Below, in pieces: positions 25,546-34,291 of a DNA stretch of 64,000 bases. The stretch's first letter is position 1. Each line of letters begins with the position of its first letter. The notes under the pieces are model-generated. The model made no database searches. It worked only from the letters and a program-made list of their open reading frames with translations, and was not told the DNA's origin. A program made the translations under genes and the position numbers. This DNA comes from PWXP01 sp040772845 (GTDB lineage Bacteria; Planctomycetota; Planctomycetia; Pirellulales; Thermoguttaceae), in NCBI GenBank assembly GCA_040772845.1, contig JAXGXG010000001.1:3410001-3474000 (forward strand), read 5' to 3'.

Positions 25546-26427
25546 TCACATCGCGAACAGCGAAGCGTTCCGCGCGAGTTCCTCTTTCAGGTCGGCAGCC
25601 AGGACGCTGATGTCGTCGCGCGTGAGGGATAGGCCCGCCATGGCCGGCTGCGACACACGGACCAGCTTCATGCCGACCGACGACGCGTCTGTGAGCGTGC
25701 ACAAAAGGTTGGCGACCTCGACGCAACGAACGACATTAATCGCCTCGCCTCGATAACTGACCGATGCATGGTGATGGCGTATGGAGGCGATAATCGATTC
25801 CGGAAAGTTCCATGCCTTGGCCACCTGCTCGCCCAGTTGCGTATGATCGAAACCCAGTTCCCGTTGCTCCACCGTCACGAGGGTCTGCTGAGGATCCAGT
25901 GTCTCGATCACACGGCAGAACGCCTTGTGGACGTGCTGGTCTTCCAGGACAATGCCCACGTCGTGCAACAGCCCCGCCAGGAAGGCATCCTCGAAATCCC
26001 GCAGCTTTCGACGCAGCGCGATCAGCCTTGCGCAAATGCCTACAGAAACCAGGTGCCGCCATAGATTGGAACGCTGATAGGAACCGACGTGCTCCTCCTT
26101 CTTGAACAACTCGCTTACGCTGGCCGTCATGGCCATGTTCCGGATTTGTTTCAGGCCCAGATAGGCGATTGCCTGCTGCAGGTTCGTAATCTTCGTACGC
26201 GTTGCGTAGGCGGATGAGTTGACGCACCGGAGGACGCGGGCGCTCAGCGCGGCATCGCCCTCCATGACCTCCTTCAGGTCTGCGGCGCCCGAATTCGGAT
26301 CGTTCGCCACCTCCATGACGCGAAACGCAACTTGCGGCAGGGTCGATATCTCGTCAATCCGGCCGGCAACGTGCTCCAGTGTCGGTTTGCCGCCATGAGA
26401 TTCGGTGCAAGCGGTCATCGATGCCAT
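25546..26427 (-). CDS. HDOD-domain signalling protein
   Basis: 293 residues from the ATG at 26427, chosen for GAGGAGAGGGACA just upstream. The HDOD domain spans nearly all of it: EISTLPQVAFRVMEVANDP, ALSARVLRCVNSSAYA, FLAGLLHDVGIVLEDQ, ASIRHHHASVSY. There is no REC domain, so it is probably a partner and not a direct phosphate acceptor. It is the first gene of the six-gene signalling unit, ending 11 bp before the next start. Confidence 0.9.
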   Translation of the reverse strand: MASMTACTESHGGKPTLEHVAGRIDEISTLPQVAFRVMEVANDPNSGAADLKEVMEGDAALSARVLRCVNSSAYATRTKITNLQQAIAYLGLKQIRNMAMTASVSELFKKEEHVGSYQRSNLWRHLVSVGICARLIALRRKLRDFEDAFLAGLLHDVGIVLEDQHVHKAFCRVIETLDPQQTLVTVEQRELGFDHTQLGEQVAKAWNFPESIIASIRHHHASVSYRGEAINVVRCVEVANLLCTLTDASSVGMKLVRVSQPAMAGLSLTRDDISVLAADLKEELARNASLFAM

Positions 26428-26930
26428 TGTCCCTCTCCTCAACAACGAAGTCCCGAAACCTGTCAACGGTTTCCAAGTTCAACAACGCGCACGGAAGAAA
26501 GCCTGGCTACACCAGTTCCCCTCTTACATACATATAGCTTGCTCCAAGAACCGCCGATGCCGCCCCGCGGCCCGGGTGTCCGATCTGCCGGGAAAGACCA
26601 ATTACACCTACAAGAACGGCTGCAACGCTTCTGCGACCTGCAAGGCTTCCGCCTCCCTCCCGGGAAGGTCGGACGCGGTAGCGGCCGGGTGGGGCGTAGT
26701 ATGTGCCCTGCCAGTTACTTGGCGACGACTGGTATGCACCCTCCCCGATCGCAACCGATTTGCCAGCGAGGGACTCCGCGTCCGAGCGGAAGCAAAGGAC
26801 CCGAGAGGATGAGTCGCTTAGCGCTCGCGCAAAAAGAGACTAACCGTTCACAGGGGACTGCCCCAATGGACAACTCATTCCTGCGAGGATACTTGTCCGG
26901 GAGCCGGCACAAACCAAATCCTCAGATACG
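26428..26930. other. Upstream region of the signalling operon
   Basis: 503 bp between the end of the opp operon and the HDOD gene. I see no gene. At 26842-26864 it contains AACCGTTCACAGGGGACTG followed by CCCC, a motif shared with 6564-6597. AT-rich TATATGTATGTAAGA-type sequence (minus strand, near 26530) may be part of the operon promoter. Confidence 0.4.
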
Positions 26931-27926
26931 CTACATCTTCTCCGCAAAATGGCAGCGGACGACGTGCCCCGGAGCCATTTCGCGCAGCGCGGGTAGCTCC
27001 TCCTGGCAACGGCACTGCTCCTTCGCGCTAAGCTTCTTACGCAATGGGCAACGCGGGTGGAAGCGGCAACCGGCAGGCGGATTCACCGGGCTGGGCACGT
27101 CGCCCGGCAGAACGATCCGCGCACGGCGCACCTTCGGATCCATCGTCGGAATGGAACTCAACAAGGCTTCGCTGTACGGATGCAGCGGCTTTCGGTAGAG
27201 AAGCTTGACCGGCGCCAATTCCACAATCTGCCCAAGGTACATCACGGCCACCCGGTCGGAAATGTATTCAACCACCGACAGATCGTGCGAAATGAACAGG
27301 TAGGTCAGTTTGAACTTCTCACGCAGCTCGACCAGCAGATTGATGATCTGCGACTGGATCGATACGTCCAGGGCCGAAATCGGTTCGTCGAGCACCATGA
27401 ACCGCGGCCCCAGCGCCAGGGCGCGGGCGACACAGATACGCTGCCGCTGACCACCGGAGAACTCGTGGGGATAACGGTTCATATAGCTCGGATCAAGCCC
27501 CACCTGCTCCAGTGTTTCGCGAACCTTCTCCTCGCGCTGCTGCTTCGCCCCCAACCGATGGACGACCAACCCTTCCTCGACAATGCCGCGAATGGTCATG
27601 CGTGGATTGAGCGAGCCGAACGGATCCTGGAAAACGATCTGCATGTCGCGGCGGATTGCGCGAAGCGCATCACCGTGGGCTGTGGCCACGTCGTTGCCGG
27701 CGAACTCGACCAATCCGCCCGTCGGGTGCAACAGGCGCAGAATGGTTCGGCCGGCCGTCGTCTTGCCGCACCCGCTTTCGCCGACCAGCCCCAACGTTTC
27801 TCCTTCGGCAATGTCGAAACTGACGCCGTCGACCGCCTTGACGTTCGCCACCACGCGCGACAGCAGGCCGCGGCGGATGGGAAAGTACTTCTCCAGCCGA
27901 TCGACAGTGAGCAGGGCGTCGGTCAT
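26931..27926 (-). CDS. oppF: Peptide ABC transporter ATP-binding protein (OppF/DppF-like)
   Basis: 331 residues from the ATG at 27926, overlapping the upstream ATPase stop by 4 bp. Walker A is GLVGESGCGKTTAGR, the signature is EFSGGQRQRICVA, and Walker B is FMVLDEPISALD. The C-terminal oligopeptide-type extension has its cysteines in CRFHPRCPLRKKLSAKEQ and CHFAE. With OppD it powers uptake of peptides (or nickel/sugars in some relatives). The substrate cannot be read from the sequence. Confidence 0.93.
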   Translation of the reverse strand: MTDALLTVDRLEKYFPIRRGLLSRVVANVKAVDGVSFDIAEGETLGLVGESGCGKTTAGRTILRLLHPTGGLVEFAGNDVATAHGDALRAIRRDMQIVFQDPFGSLNPRMTIRGIVEEGLVVHRLGAKQQREEKVRETLEQVGLDPSYMNRYPHEFSGGQRQRICVARALALGPRFMVLDEPISALDVSIQSQIINLLVELREKFKLTYLFISHDLSVVEYISDRVAVMYLGQIVELAPVKLLYRKPLHPYSEALLSSIPTMDPKVRRARIVLPGDVPSPVNPPAGCRFHPRCPLRKKLSAKEQCRCQEELPALREMAPGHVVRCHFAEKM

Positions 27927-28942
27927 AACGTCTCCGTCTTCTCCGCAAAGTGACATCGCGTCTGGTGGCCCGGGCCAATTTCGAGCAACTCCGGCTCTTC
28001 GCTCGCACACCGTTGCTGTTCCGCCGCCGATAGCGTCTTGCGCAACGGGCACCGTGGGTGAAACTTGCAGCCGGTCGGGAAACGCAGCGGGCTGGGAACC
28101 ATTCCTTCGATGGTCAGCAGGCGTTCCGAACGCGTCTGCCCGATCTTCGGCCGCGACCGGAACAGGGCCACCGTGTACGGATGCCGGGGCCGGCTGAACA
28201 ACGTATCGACCGCCGCGTACTCCACCACCTTCGATGCGTACATGACGGCCACCTGATCCGCCATTTCCGCAATGATCCCCAGGTCGTGGGTAATGATCAG
28301 GATGGACATCCCCAGTTCCGACTGCAGGCCGCGCAGCAGGTCGAGGATCTGCGCCTGAATGGTCACGTCGAGCGCGGTGGTCGGCTCGTCGGCTATCACC
28401 AGTTGTGGATGGCAGCTCAGCGCCATGGCGATCATGGCTCGCTGGCGCATTCCGCCGGAGAACTGGTGCGGATATTCTCTCGCTCGCTGCTCAGGTTCCG
28501 GAATGCGGACCGTGCGGAGCATATCGACCGCGCGCCGATCGGCCTCGGCCCGCCCGACCTTCTGATGCAACTGGACGGCCTCGCTAATCTGCTTGCCGAC
28601 GGTGAACACGGGGTTCAACGAAGTCATCGGCTCCTGGAAGATCATCGAAATGTCGCGGCCCCGGACCTTGCGCATGGCGTCTTCGCCGAGGTCCGTCAGT
28701 ACGGTGGCTGCGCCTTTGCCATCGTACATGGTCACGCTGCCGCCGGAGATGCGCCCGGGCGGGCCGACCAGGCGGATCAAAGACAGGGCCGTCACCGACT
28801 TTCCGCACCCCGATTCGCCCACCAGGCCGAGCGTACCGCCGCGCGGCACGGCCAACGACACATCGTCCACGGCCTTCACCACCCCGTCATCGGTGTAGAA
28901 GTAGGTTTTCAGCCGATCGATGGTAATCAGATTGTCGGGCAT
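27923..28942 (-). CDS. oppD: Peptide ABC transporter ATP-binding protein (OppD/DppD-like)
   Basis: 339 residues from the ATG at 28942; an ATG at 28966 is the alternative, and neither has a clear Shine-Dalgarno sequence. Walker A is GLVGESGCGKSVTAL, the signature is QFSGGMRQRAMIA, and Walker B is LVIADEPTTALD. The C-terminal oligo_HPY extension ends CHFAEKTETL. It is separated from oppC by an 87-111 bp spacer filled with three small palindromes, the only sizeable gap among the permease and ATPase genes. Confidence 0.93.
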   Translation of the reverse strand: MPDNLITIDRLKTYFYTDDGVVKAVDDVSLAVPRGGTLGLVGESGCGKSVTALSLIRLVGPPGRISGGSVTMYDGKGAATVLTDLGEDAMRKVRGRDISMIFQEPMTSLNPVFTVGKQISEAVQLHQKVGRAEADRRAVDMLRTVRIPEPEQRAREYPHQFSGGMRQRAMIAMALSCHPQLVIADEPTTALDVTIQAQILDLLRGLQSELGMSILIITHDLGIIAEMADQVAVMYASKVVEYAAVDTLFSRPRHPYTVALFRSRPKIGQTRSERLLTIEGMVPSPLRFPTGCKFHPRCPLRKTLSAAEQQRCASEEPELLEIGPGHQTRCHFAEKTETL

Positions 28943-28972
28943 TATCGGTTTTCGACGGTTGGTCATTGTCGA

Positions 28973-29046
28973 ACGACTCTCCGAGTCGTCAGGTTTTCAT
29001 CACGACTCGGAGAGTCGTCAGGTCTTAACACGACTCGGAGAGTCGT
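28973..29046. repeat. Three REP-like palindromes in the oppC-oppD spacer
   Basis: ACGACTCTCCGAGTCGT (28973-28989) is followed by two copies in the opposite orientation, ACGACTCGGAGAGTCGT (29002-29018 and 29030-29046). Each makes a 7 bp stem with a 3 nt loop. The two spacers are near-identical (CAGGTTTTCATC, CAGGTCTTAAC). They resemble REP elements and could also stabilise or attenuate the message between permease and ATPase genes. Confidence 0.9.
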
Positions 29047-29053
29047 GCGACTA

Positions 29054-30295
29054 TTACATTCGCAATCGCGGGTCCATGGCGTCGCGGAGCCCGCTGCCCA
29101 CAAGGTTAAACACGGTCACGGTGAAGAAGATCGCCACCGAGGGCACGACGATCAGCCACCAGTAGTTGTAGTTCGAGCTGCCGAGCTTCAGCAGAATGCC
29201 CCAGGTGGGCGTGGGCAGCCGCACCCCAAAGCCGAGCACACTCAAACCTGCCTCCACCACAATCGCGCTGGCCACGCCAAAAGGGGCCGCCACCAGTGCC
29301 GGCGCCAGGGCGTTGGGCAGAATATGACGGAACAGCACGCGCAGATGCGACGCGCCCAACGCCCGCGCGGCAGCAACGTAATCGTTCCCACGCTGCTTCA
29401 GGACCTCGCCACGAATCAATCGCGCAATCCCGGGCCAGCCGGTCAAACCGATCACAACCATGATGATATAGATGCTCGGCCCGATCATGGCCACAAGAAT
29501 CAAGATCAAAAAAAACGAGGGAAACAACAGAATGACTTCGATGACGCGCGAAATCAGCATATCGGCCTTTCCGCCGAAGTATCCCGCCACCGCACCCACG
29601 ACAATCCCGATCGACAGGTAAATTCCGACCGCCAGAAACCCGATGGTCAGCGAGATGCGCGTCCCGTAGATCATGCGAACCAGCACGTCGCGACCGATGT
29701 CGTCCGTTCCAAGTAAATGCGGAAACCACTCGCTGGCTCGCTGTCGCTCATCCGCAGGCCTGCGATACAACGGCGGCCGGTAGGCGGAACCCAACTCCTG
29801 GTCGCGCGCGCCATAGGGAATCAGCGTGTAGAACCCGTACGCGTCCGGGTTGCCGAACTCCTCCTCGACAAAGGCCCGATGGCTGTACGGATTCGGCGGG
29901 GCGACGCCGGGAATCCAGAAGATCAGGTTGACTGCAATAACGAACAGCGCCGCCAGACCTGCGACGCGGAGGACCCGGGTTCGGCCGGGCGCGTCGCGCC
30001 GCCGCCATCGCCGATTGAGCAGAATCGACGTAACAAGCCACGGCGCGAAGGCCAGCAGTGACATATTGAAGGCGAAATCGACCATCTCAGGCGGATTGAA
30101 CAGTGCAAGAAACCAGGGAAACAGCACCTTCTCGCCATCGAAGTAAACCAGGGGCCGACTGGAGGCAATCACCGGCGCGAACAGGGCAAGCAGGGTTACC
30201 GGCAGCAGGGCCCAGAGCGCTCCCACGGCGAAGCGGTTCTTCTTGAACTGCTTCCACACAATGTCGAGATAGGCTTCGCCCGAATCGGCCATCAA
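29054..30295 (-). CDS. oppC: Peptide ABC transporter permease (OppC/DppC-like), enlarged
   Basis: 413 residues, about 110 longer than usual. The standard OppC core occupies residues 190-413: HLLGTDDIGRDVLVRMIYG, five membrane helices, and the EAA loop ARALGASHLRVLFRHILPNA that contacts the ATPases. The extra length lies in the N-terminal part, with additional hydrophobic helices around residues 70-95 and 110-130 and a soluble loop. Its start overlaps the oppB stop by 4 bp. Confidence 0.92.
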   Translation of the reverse strand: MMADSGEAYLDIVWKQFKKNRFAVGALWALLPVTLLALFAPVIASSRPLVYFDGEKVLFPWFLALFNPPEMVDFAFNMSLLAFAPWLVTSILLNRRWRRRDAPGRTRVLRVAGLAALFVIAVNLIFWIPGVAPPNPYSHRAFVEEEFGNPDAYGFYTLIPYGARDQELGSAYRPPLYRRPADERQRASEWFPHLLGTDDIGRDVLVRMIYGTRISLTIGFLAVGIYLSIGIVVGAVAGYFGGKADMLISRVIEVILLFPSFFLILILVAMIGPSIYIIMVVIGLTGWPGIARLIRGEVLKQRGNDYVAAARALGASHLRVLFRHILPNALAPALVAAPFGVASAIVVEAGLSVLGFGVRLPTPTWGILLKLGSSNYNYWWLIVVPSVAIFFTVTVFNLVGSGLRDAMDPRLRM

Positions 30296-32109
30296 CTTTG
30301 CCCTCGCCCCTGAAAACTGATACGCGGATCGGCCACCACGTAAAGCAAGTCCGTCAATAAGATGCTGATCATCACCACAATCGCATTGATGTAAACCAGC
30401 GCCATCAGCGTCGGAAAATCCCGCTGCAGTATCGAATCGAAACTCAACCGGCCCATACCGGGAATGCCGAAAATCACCTCGATCAGAACACTGCCCCCAA
30501 GCATCCCGGGCAGAAAACCGGCAAACAGCGTAATGATCGGAATGAGCGCGTTGCGCAACCCGTGTTTCAAAATGACCTTCGACTCCGCCAGCCCCTTCGC
30601 CCGCGCCGTGCGAATGTAATCCTGCCCAATCACCTCCAGCATACTCGTGCGGCTATACATGGCCATGGCCGCCAGACTGAACAGCGACAGGCATACAACC
30701 GGCAGGAATGCGTGCCACACATAATCGACCAGATAGCGCAGCCACCCGAAGTTCTCCGCGCCCGGCGAATGCAAACCCAGTGACGGAAACCAGTTGAGGA
30801 ATGTTCCATAGCACAGGAACAGCAGGAACATCATGCCTGCCACGAACGGCGGAATCGAATATAGTACGAACAGCACCAGGGAAATACCCCGATCCAACGG
30901 ATTCGAGCGGTTCACCGCGCACAGGATGCCAAGCGGCACGGCCACCAGGTAGATAATGATCTGTGCGGCGATCATCAGCGGCGCCGACACGATCACGGCG
31001 TCGAGAATTCGCGGCCCGACCGGCTCGCGTGTGGCCGTGGCCGAACGGCCGAACTGGAACGTTACCAATCGCCACACCATGTTCGCGTACTGCGTATCGG
31101 TAAAAAGACGTCCCAGCTTGCCCGCCGGCCCCGGTTCATAACGCTCGTGATACAGTTCGTATTGGGCCAGCCAGTTCTTGGCGACTTCGGCAACCACGTC
31201 GGGCGAAGCGTCGATCGGAACGTCAAGCTGCAACGGATGTGCAATGTAGAGATTTAGCGCCGCGGCAGCCAGAACCTTCTCGCGAAGCGTCGAATCGCCC
31301 AGCAACGGCTCGATGAAGAACCGCATGTCGTCCCGATCCAGCATCTCGAGCATTTCCAGTACGTCGCGACGCGACTCTTGCCCGACCATCTCTTCGTACT
31401 TCCGCGCTACGTAGGCGCGACGGTCCGGATCAAGCTCCGGGAAATCCGGTTCGGCCCGCTGCCACCAAAGCCGCCACGGCGCCTCGACATACGGCGTCTC
31501 CGACGTCTCGGCTTCGCGCGAATAGGCATATTGGAACGGCTCGACGACCATCACGCGAATCGCGCGGATCGCCCCGATGCGGTCTTGCAGCCCGCTTTGT
31601 TCGTCGCGAAGAATGGCAACCGCAGGTGGAACACCGTGCAATCCGACGTCCTCCAAATACATCTGCACGCCGGTCGTCACCATATTCGCAAGCCGCACGC
31701 GGCTGGCCGGATCGGCCAGCAGTTTGTCGAAGTTGGCAATGTCGAGCGAACGGAGAAACGCCAGCCGCGCGGCGTTCTCCGGGGCATTCCGGCCAACGGC
31801 CAGCCGGCTCAATTCCTCCGAAATCCCGGCGGCCGACATCCCTCGAAAGAACGCCGCCTGCCGGATCGGTTCGGAATAGTCGCGAAAGTAACGGAAGTTC
31901 AACAGAAGCGGCCGATCCAACTTCAGGTCTCGCCGCATGATCAGATACGCCTCGCGCGTCTGGCTCGTCTCGCCGATGGTCCCCGTCGCACTCAACTGCG
32001 CCTTCAGCGGATCGCCCGGCGCAAGCTGCATGATACAGAACGCCACCACGGTCACCCCGAACAGCGTCGGAATCATCACCAGAAGACGGCGTGTAACGTA
32101 AATCCACAT
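30292..32109 (-). CDS. oppB: Peptide ABC transporter permease (OppB/DppB-like) with a large inserted domain
   Basis: 605 residues against about 310-340 usually. The first membrane helix (MIPTLFGVTVVAFCIMQLAPG) and the last 250 residues (helices from ILDAVIVSAPLMIAAQIIIY on, EAA loop RTARAKGLAESKVILKHGLR) are standard OppB. Between them, about residues 80-350 form a soluble, charged insertion predicted to be outside the membrane, rich in short helices (RLAFLRSLDIANFDKLLADP, LEMLEMLDRDDMRFFIEPLL). I do not recognise the insert; its helical repeats could be HEAT-like. It is 87 bp after oppA. Confidence 0.93.
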   Translation of the reverse strand: MWIYVTRRLLVMIPTLFGVTVVAFCIMQLAPGDPLKAQLSATGTIGETSQTREAYLIMRRDLKLDRPLLLNFRYFRDYSEPIRQAAFFRGMSAAGISEELSRLAVGRNAPENAARLAFLRSLDIANFDKLLADPASRVRLANMVTTGVQMYLEDVGLHGVPPAVAILRDEQSGLQDRIGAIRAIRVMVVEPFQYAYSREAETSETPYVEAPWRLWWQRAEPDFPELDPDRRAYVARKYEEMVGQESRRDVLEMLEMLDRDDMRFFIEPLLGDSTLREKVLAAAALNLYIAHPLQLDVPIDASPDVVAEVAKNWLAQYELYHERYEPGPAGKLGRLFTDTQYANMVWRLVTFQFGRSATATREPVGPRILDAVIVSAPLMIAAQIIIYLVAVPLGILCAVNRSNPLDRGISLVLFVLYSIPPFVAGMMFLLFLCYGTFLNWFPSLGLHSPGAENFGWLRYLVDYVWHAFLPVVCLSLFSLAAMAMYSRTSMLEVIGQDYIRTARAKGLAESKVILKHGLRNALIPIITLFAGFLPGMLGGSVLIEVIFGIPGMGRLSFDSILQRDFPTLMALVYINAIVVMISILLTDLLYVVADPRISFQGRGQS

Positions 32110-32196
32110 GAAGCGTGCCGCGGCGTCAAGGTTCGATGAAGTGAGAAACGTCGTTACGAAAAACCGGTTTGTCTGCGCGTTCTGAACCCGAGGCCG

Positions 32197-34023
32197 CTAC
32201 TTACTGAGCAGGCGTGGGCGGCTGCTGTACCATTCGCGCGTATCGATGCACGGCCGCAGCCGATAGAACTCGACGTTCTCGATCCGCGTATCATACCCGG
32301 CCGTCGCCTTCTCGGAGAACAGGAACGTATACGGCTGATCGTCGAATATCAGTCGATGGATCTGGTGGTACAGCTTCTCCTGCTCGGCTTCGTCCATGGT
32401 GACACGGAGCGTTTCAATGAGCTTGTCGACCTCCGGATTGCGATAGCCCACGTGATTCGAACTGGAGGGGACGTCGGCCAGGCTGCCGTGCCAGAGCTGA
32501 TACGGATCGCTCTTGCTCCAGCCGGTGGCCCAGCCCAACATGGCGGCGTCGAACTCTTTGGAATTGAGCTTCTCGAGGAACAGGGCCCACTCGGCCGGCG
32601 TGATCTGCACCTTCACGCCAATCTTCCGATACTCCTCCTGGATGATCTCGGCAATCGCCCGAAAACTGGGCGAATCCGAATAGATCAACAACTCGAACCC
32701 GGCCGAAATACGCGAACCGTCCACCACCTTGTCGCGCACGCCATCGGCGTCGGTATCGGTCCAGCCGGCCGCCTCCAGAAGGCTCTTCGCCTTGTCCGGG
32801 TCGAACGGAATCGGCTTGATCGAGGGATCGGCCGCCGAACTGCCCGGTAAAAACGGCCCGGACACCGGAATCGCCAGACCGTGAAAGACCGTCTCGATAA
32901 TCTGGTCGAGCGGCGTCGCATAAGCCAACGCCAGACGGAAGTCGCGATCGCGGAATACCGGCCGGTTCAAGTTATAGCCAATGTACCGGTAGCCCGGATA
33001 GTCGAAGTCAACCAGCTTCACCTTGCCTGCCTTCACGTTGGCGTTCGTTGCACTTTGGAGCCACTGGTCCTTCTCAGGGAATCCGACCCAGTCGAGTTCG
33101 CGCTGAAGGCCCATCTGCACCATGGTGTTCGGATTGGAAATGCATCGCATCCGCAACTGGCTGAAGAAGAACGGCTCGCCCCAGTAATCGTTGAATCGGT
33201 CGAGCACCAACCGGTCCTTGCGAACCCACTCGCGGAACTTCATCGGTCCGGTTCCGCACATCTTCCCGTTCGCCCAGTGCGTATTGAACCCGTCGGCGAA
33301 CTCCTTCGACGTGAAATCGAACGAGATCGGTTCGCCATGCTCGTCGACCGAATAGACGTGGCGAGGAATCATGGTAACGCCGCCCAGCGTGAACTGGTCG
33401 GCCAGAAAATAAGGTTCGCTCCACTTGATCTTCACCGTATAGTCGTCGACCACGCTCACCTTGATCTTGTATCGGTCCGCCTCGTCCTTGCGATCGGGGT
33501 TCTCGAAGTAGCTTCGAATGTGCGCGGCGTCCACATGCGGATTCAAAACGCAGTCGAAACTGAACTTCACGTCGCGCGAGGTGAACTCGCGGTCGGGCAA
33601 CGGCGCGCCGTCGGGAAGCTTCATCGGATGCCACTTCACCCCGCGCCGCAAGTGGATGGTAAACGTGAGCGTCTCCTCGTCGAACTCCCAGCTTTCGGCC
33701 AGCCCGGGCAGCAGGTTGTCCGGATCGCTGTAGTCGGCCTGCGCCAGGCTCTCGTACACCTGCCGGTGGAAGGCGGCGCTGACCGTATCGCTGGCAGTGA
33801 TCGCATTCAGGGTGTTCGGATCGTTGCCGTATGCCAGCAACAGGGCATCTTGCCGGGCCGGCATCACCCCGCCAAGCGTTTCGCGCTCGGGCGGGCCCGA
33901 TTCGCTCGTGGCAGGCGATGCCGTGACACTTGGCGAAGAATCGGGGCTGGAAGGAACGCACCCGCCAATAGCAGCCACGAGGCCCAGAAGTCCTGAAAAG
34001 ACGACGAATGCGGAGAATCGCAT
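32197..34023 (-). CDS. oppA: Peptide ABC transporter substrate-binding lipoprotein (OppA/DppA family)
   Basis: 608 residues with a lipobox (GLVAAIGGC, cysteine about residue 22) and a serine/proline-rich linker. The SBP family 5 fold follows: NTLNAITASDTVSAAFHRQV, LTFTIHLRRGVKWHP, DVKFSFDCVLNP, DTDADGVRDK and LYHQIHRLIFDDQPYTFLF. It captures the substrate outside the membrane for OppBC. It is the first gene of the minus-strand opp operon and is divergent from the metallophosphoesterase gene, with AT-rich TATATATA sequence about 140 bp upstream. Confidence 0.93.
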   Translation of the reverse strand: MRFSAFVVFSGLLGLVAAIGGCVPSSPDSSPSVTASPATSESGPPERETLGGVMPARQDALLLAYGNDPNTLNAITASDTVSAAFHRQVYESLAQADYSDPDNLLPGLAESWEFDEETLTFTIHLRRGVKWHPMKLPDGAPLPDREFTSRDVKFSFDCVLNPHVDAAHIRSYFENPDRKDEADRYKIKVSVVDDYTVKIKWSEPYFLADQFTLGGVTMIPRHVYSVDEHGEPISFDFTSKEFADGFNTHWANGKMCGTGPMKFREWVRKDRLVLDRFNDYWGEPFFFSQLRMRCISNPNTMVQMGLQRELDWVGFPEKDQWLQSATNANVKAGKVKLVDFDYPGYRYIGYNLNRPVFRDRDFRLALAYATPLDQIIETVFHGLAIPVSGPFLPGSSAADPSIKPIPFDPDKAKSLLEAAGWTDTDADGVRDKVVDGSRISAGFELLIYSDSPSFRAIAEIIQEEYRKIGVKVQITPAEWALFLEKLNSKEFDAAMLGWATGWSKSDPYQLWHGSLADVPSSSNHVGYRNPEVDKLIETLRVTMDEAEQEKLYHQIHRLIFDDQPYTFLFSEKATAGYDTRIENVEFYRLRPCIDTREWYSSRPRLLSK

Positions 34024-34291
34024 GGTGACCTATCCTTGTTCAGTGAAATTTCGATGTCGCAACGGCACAATCGGCGGTCGCTTGCCGCCCCCCCCTGTTC
34101 CAGTCCTCTCGGAAGCCAGGCTCGGGCGGTATCCTGGACGTCTCCCACCGAAGCCCGCAAATCGTTACTCTATATATATCAGGACCGCCGGAATAGTACA
34201 GAATGGGCGTCGGCCCGTCAACAACAACCGAACCCCCTCTTGCAGGTGCCTCGACAAATTGTCAGGCAAGGCATTCCCCGCAGACTCCGCC

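Noticed and set aside
28058..29716. 552-codon plus-strand frame
   Set aside because: Antisense to oppD and oppC, which have all family motifs.
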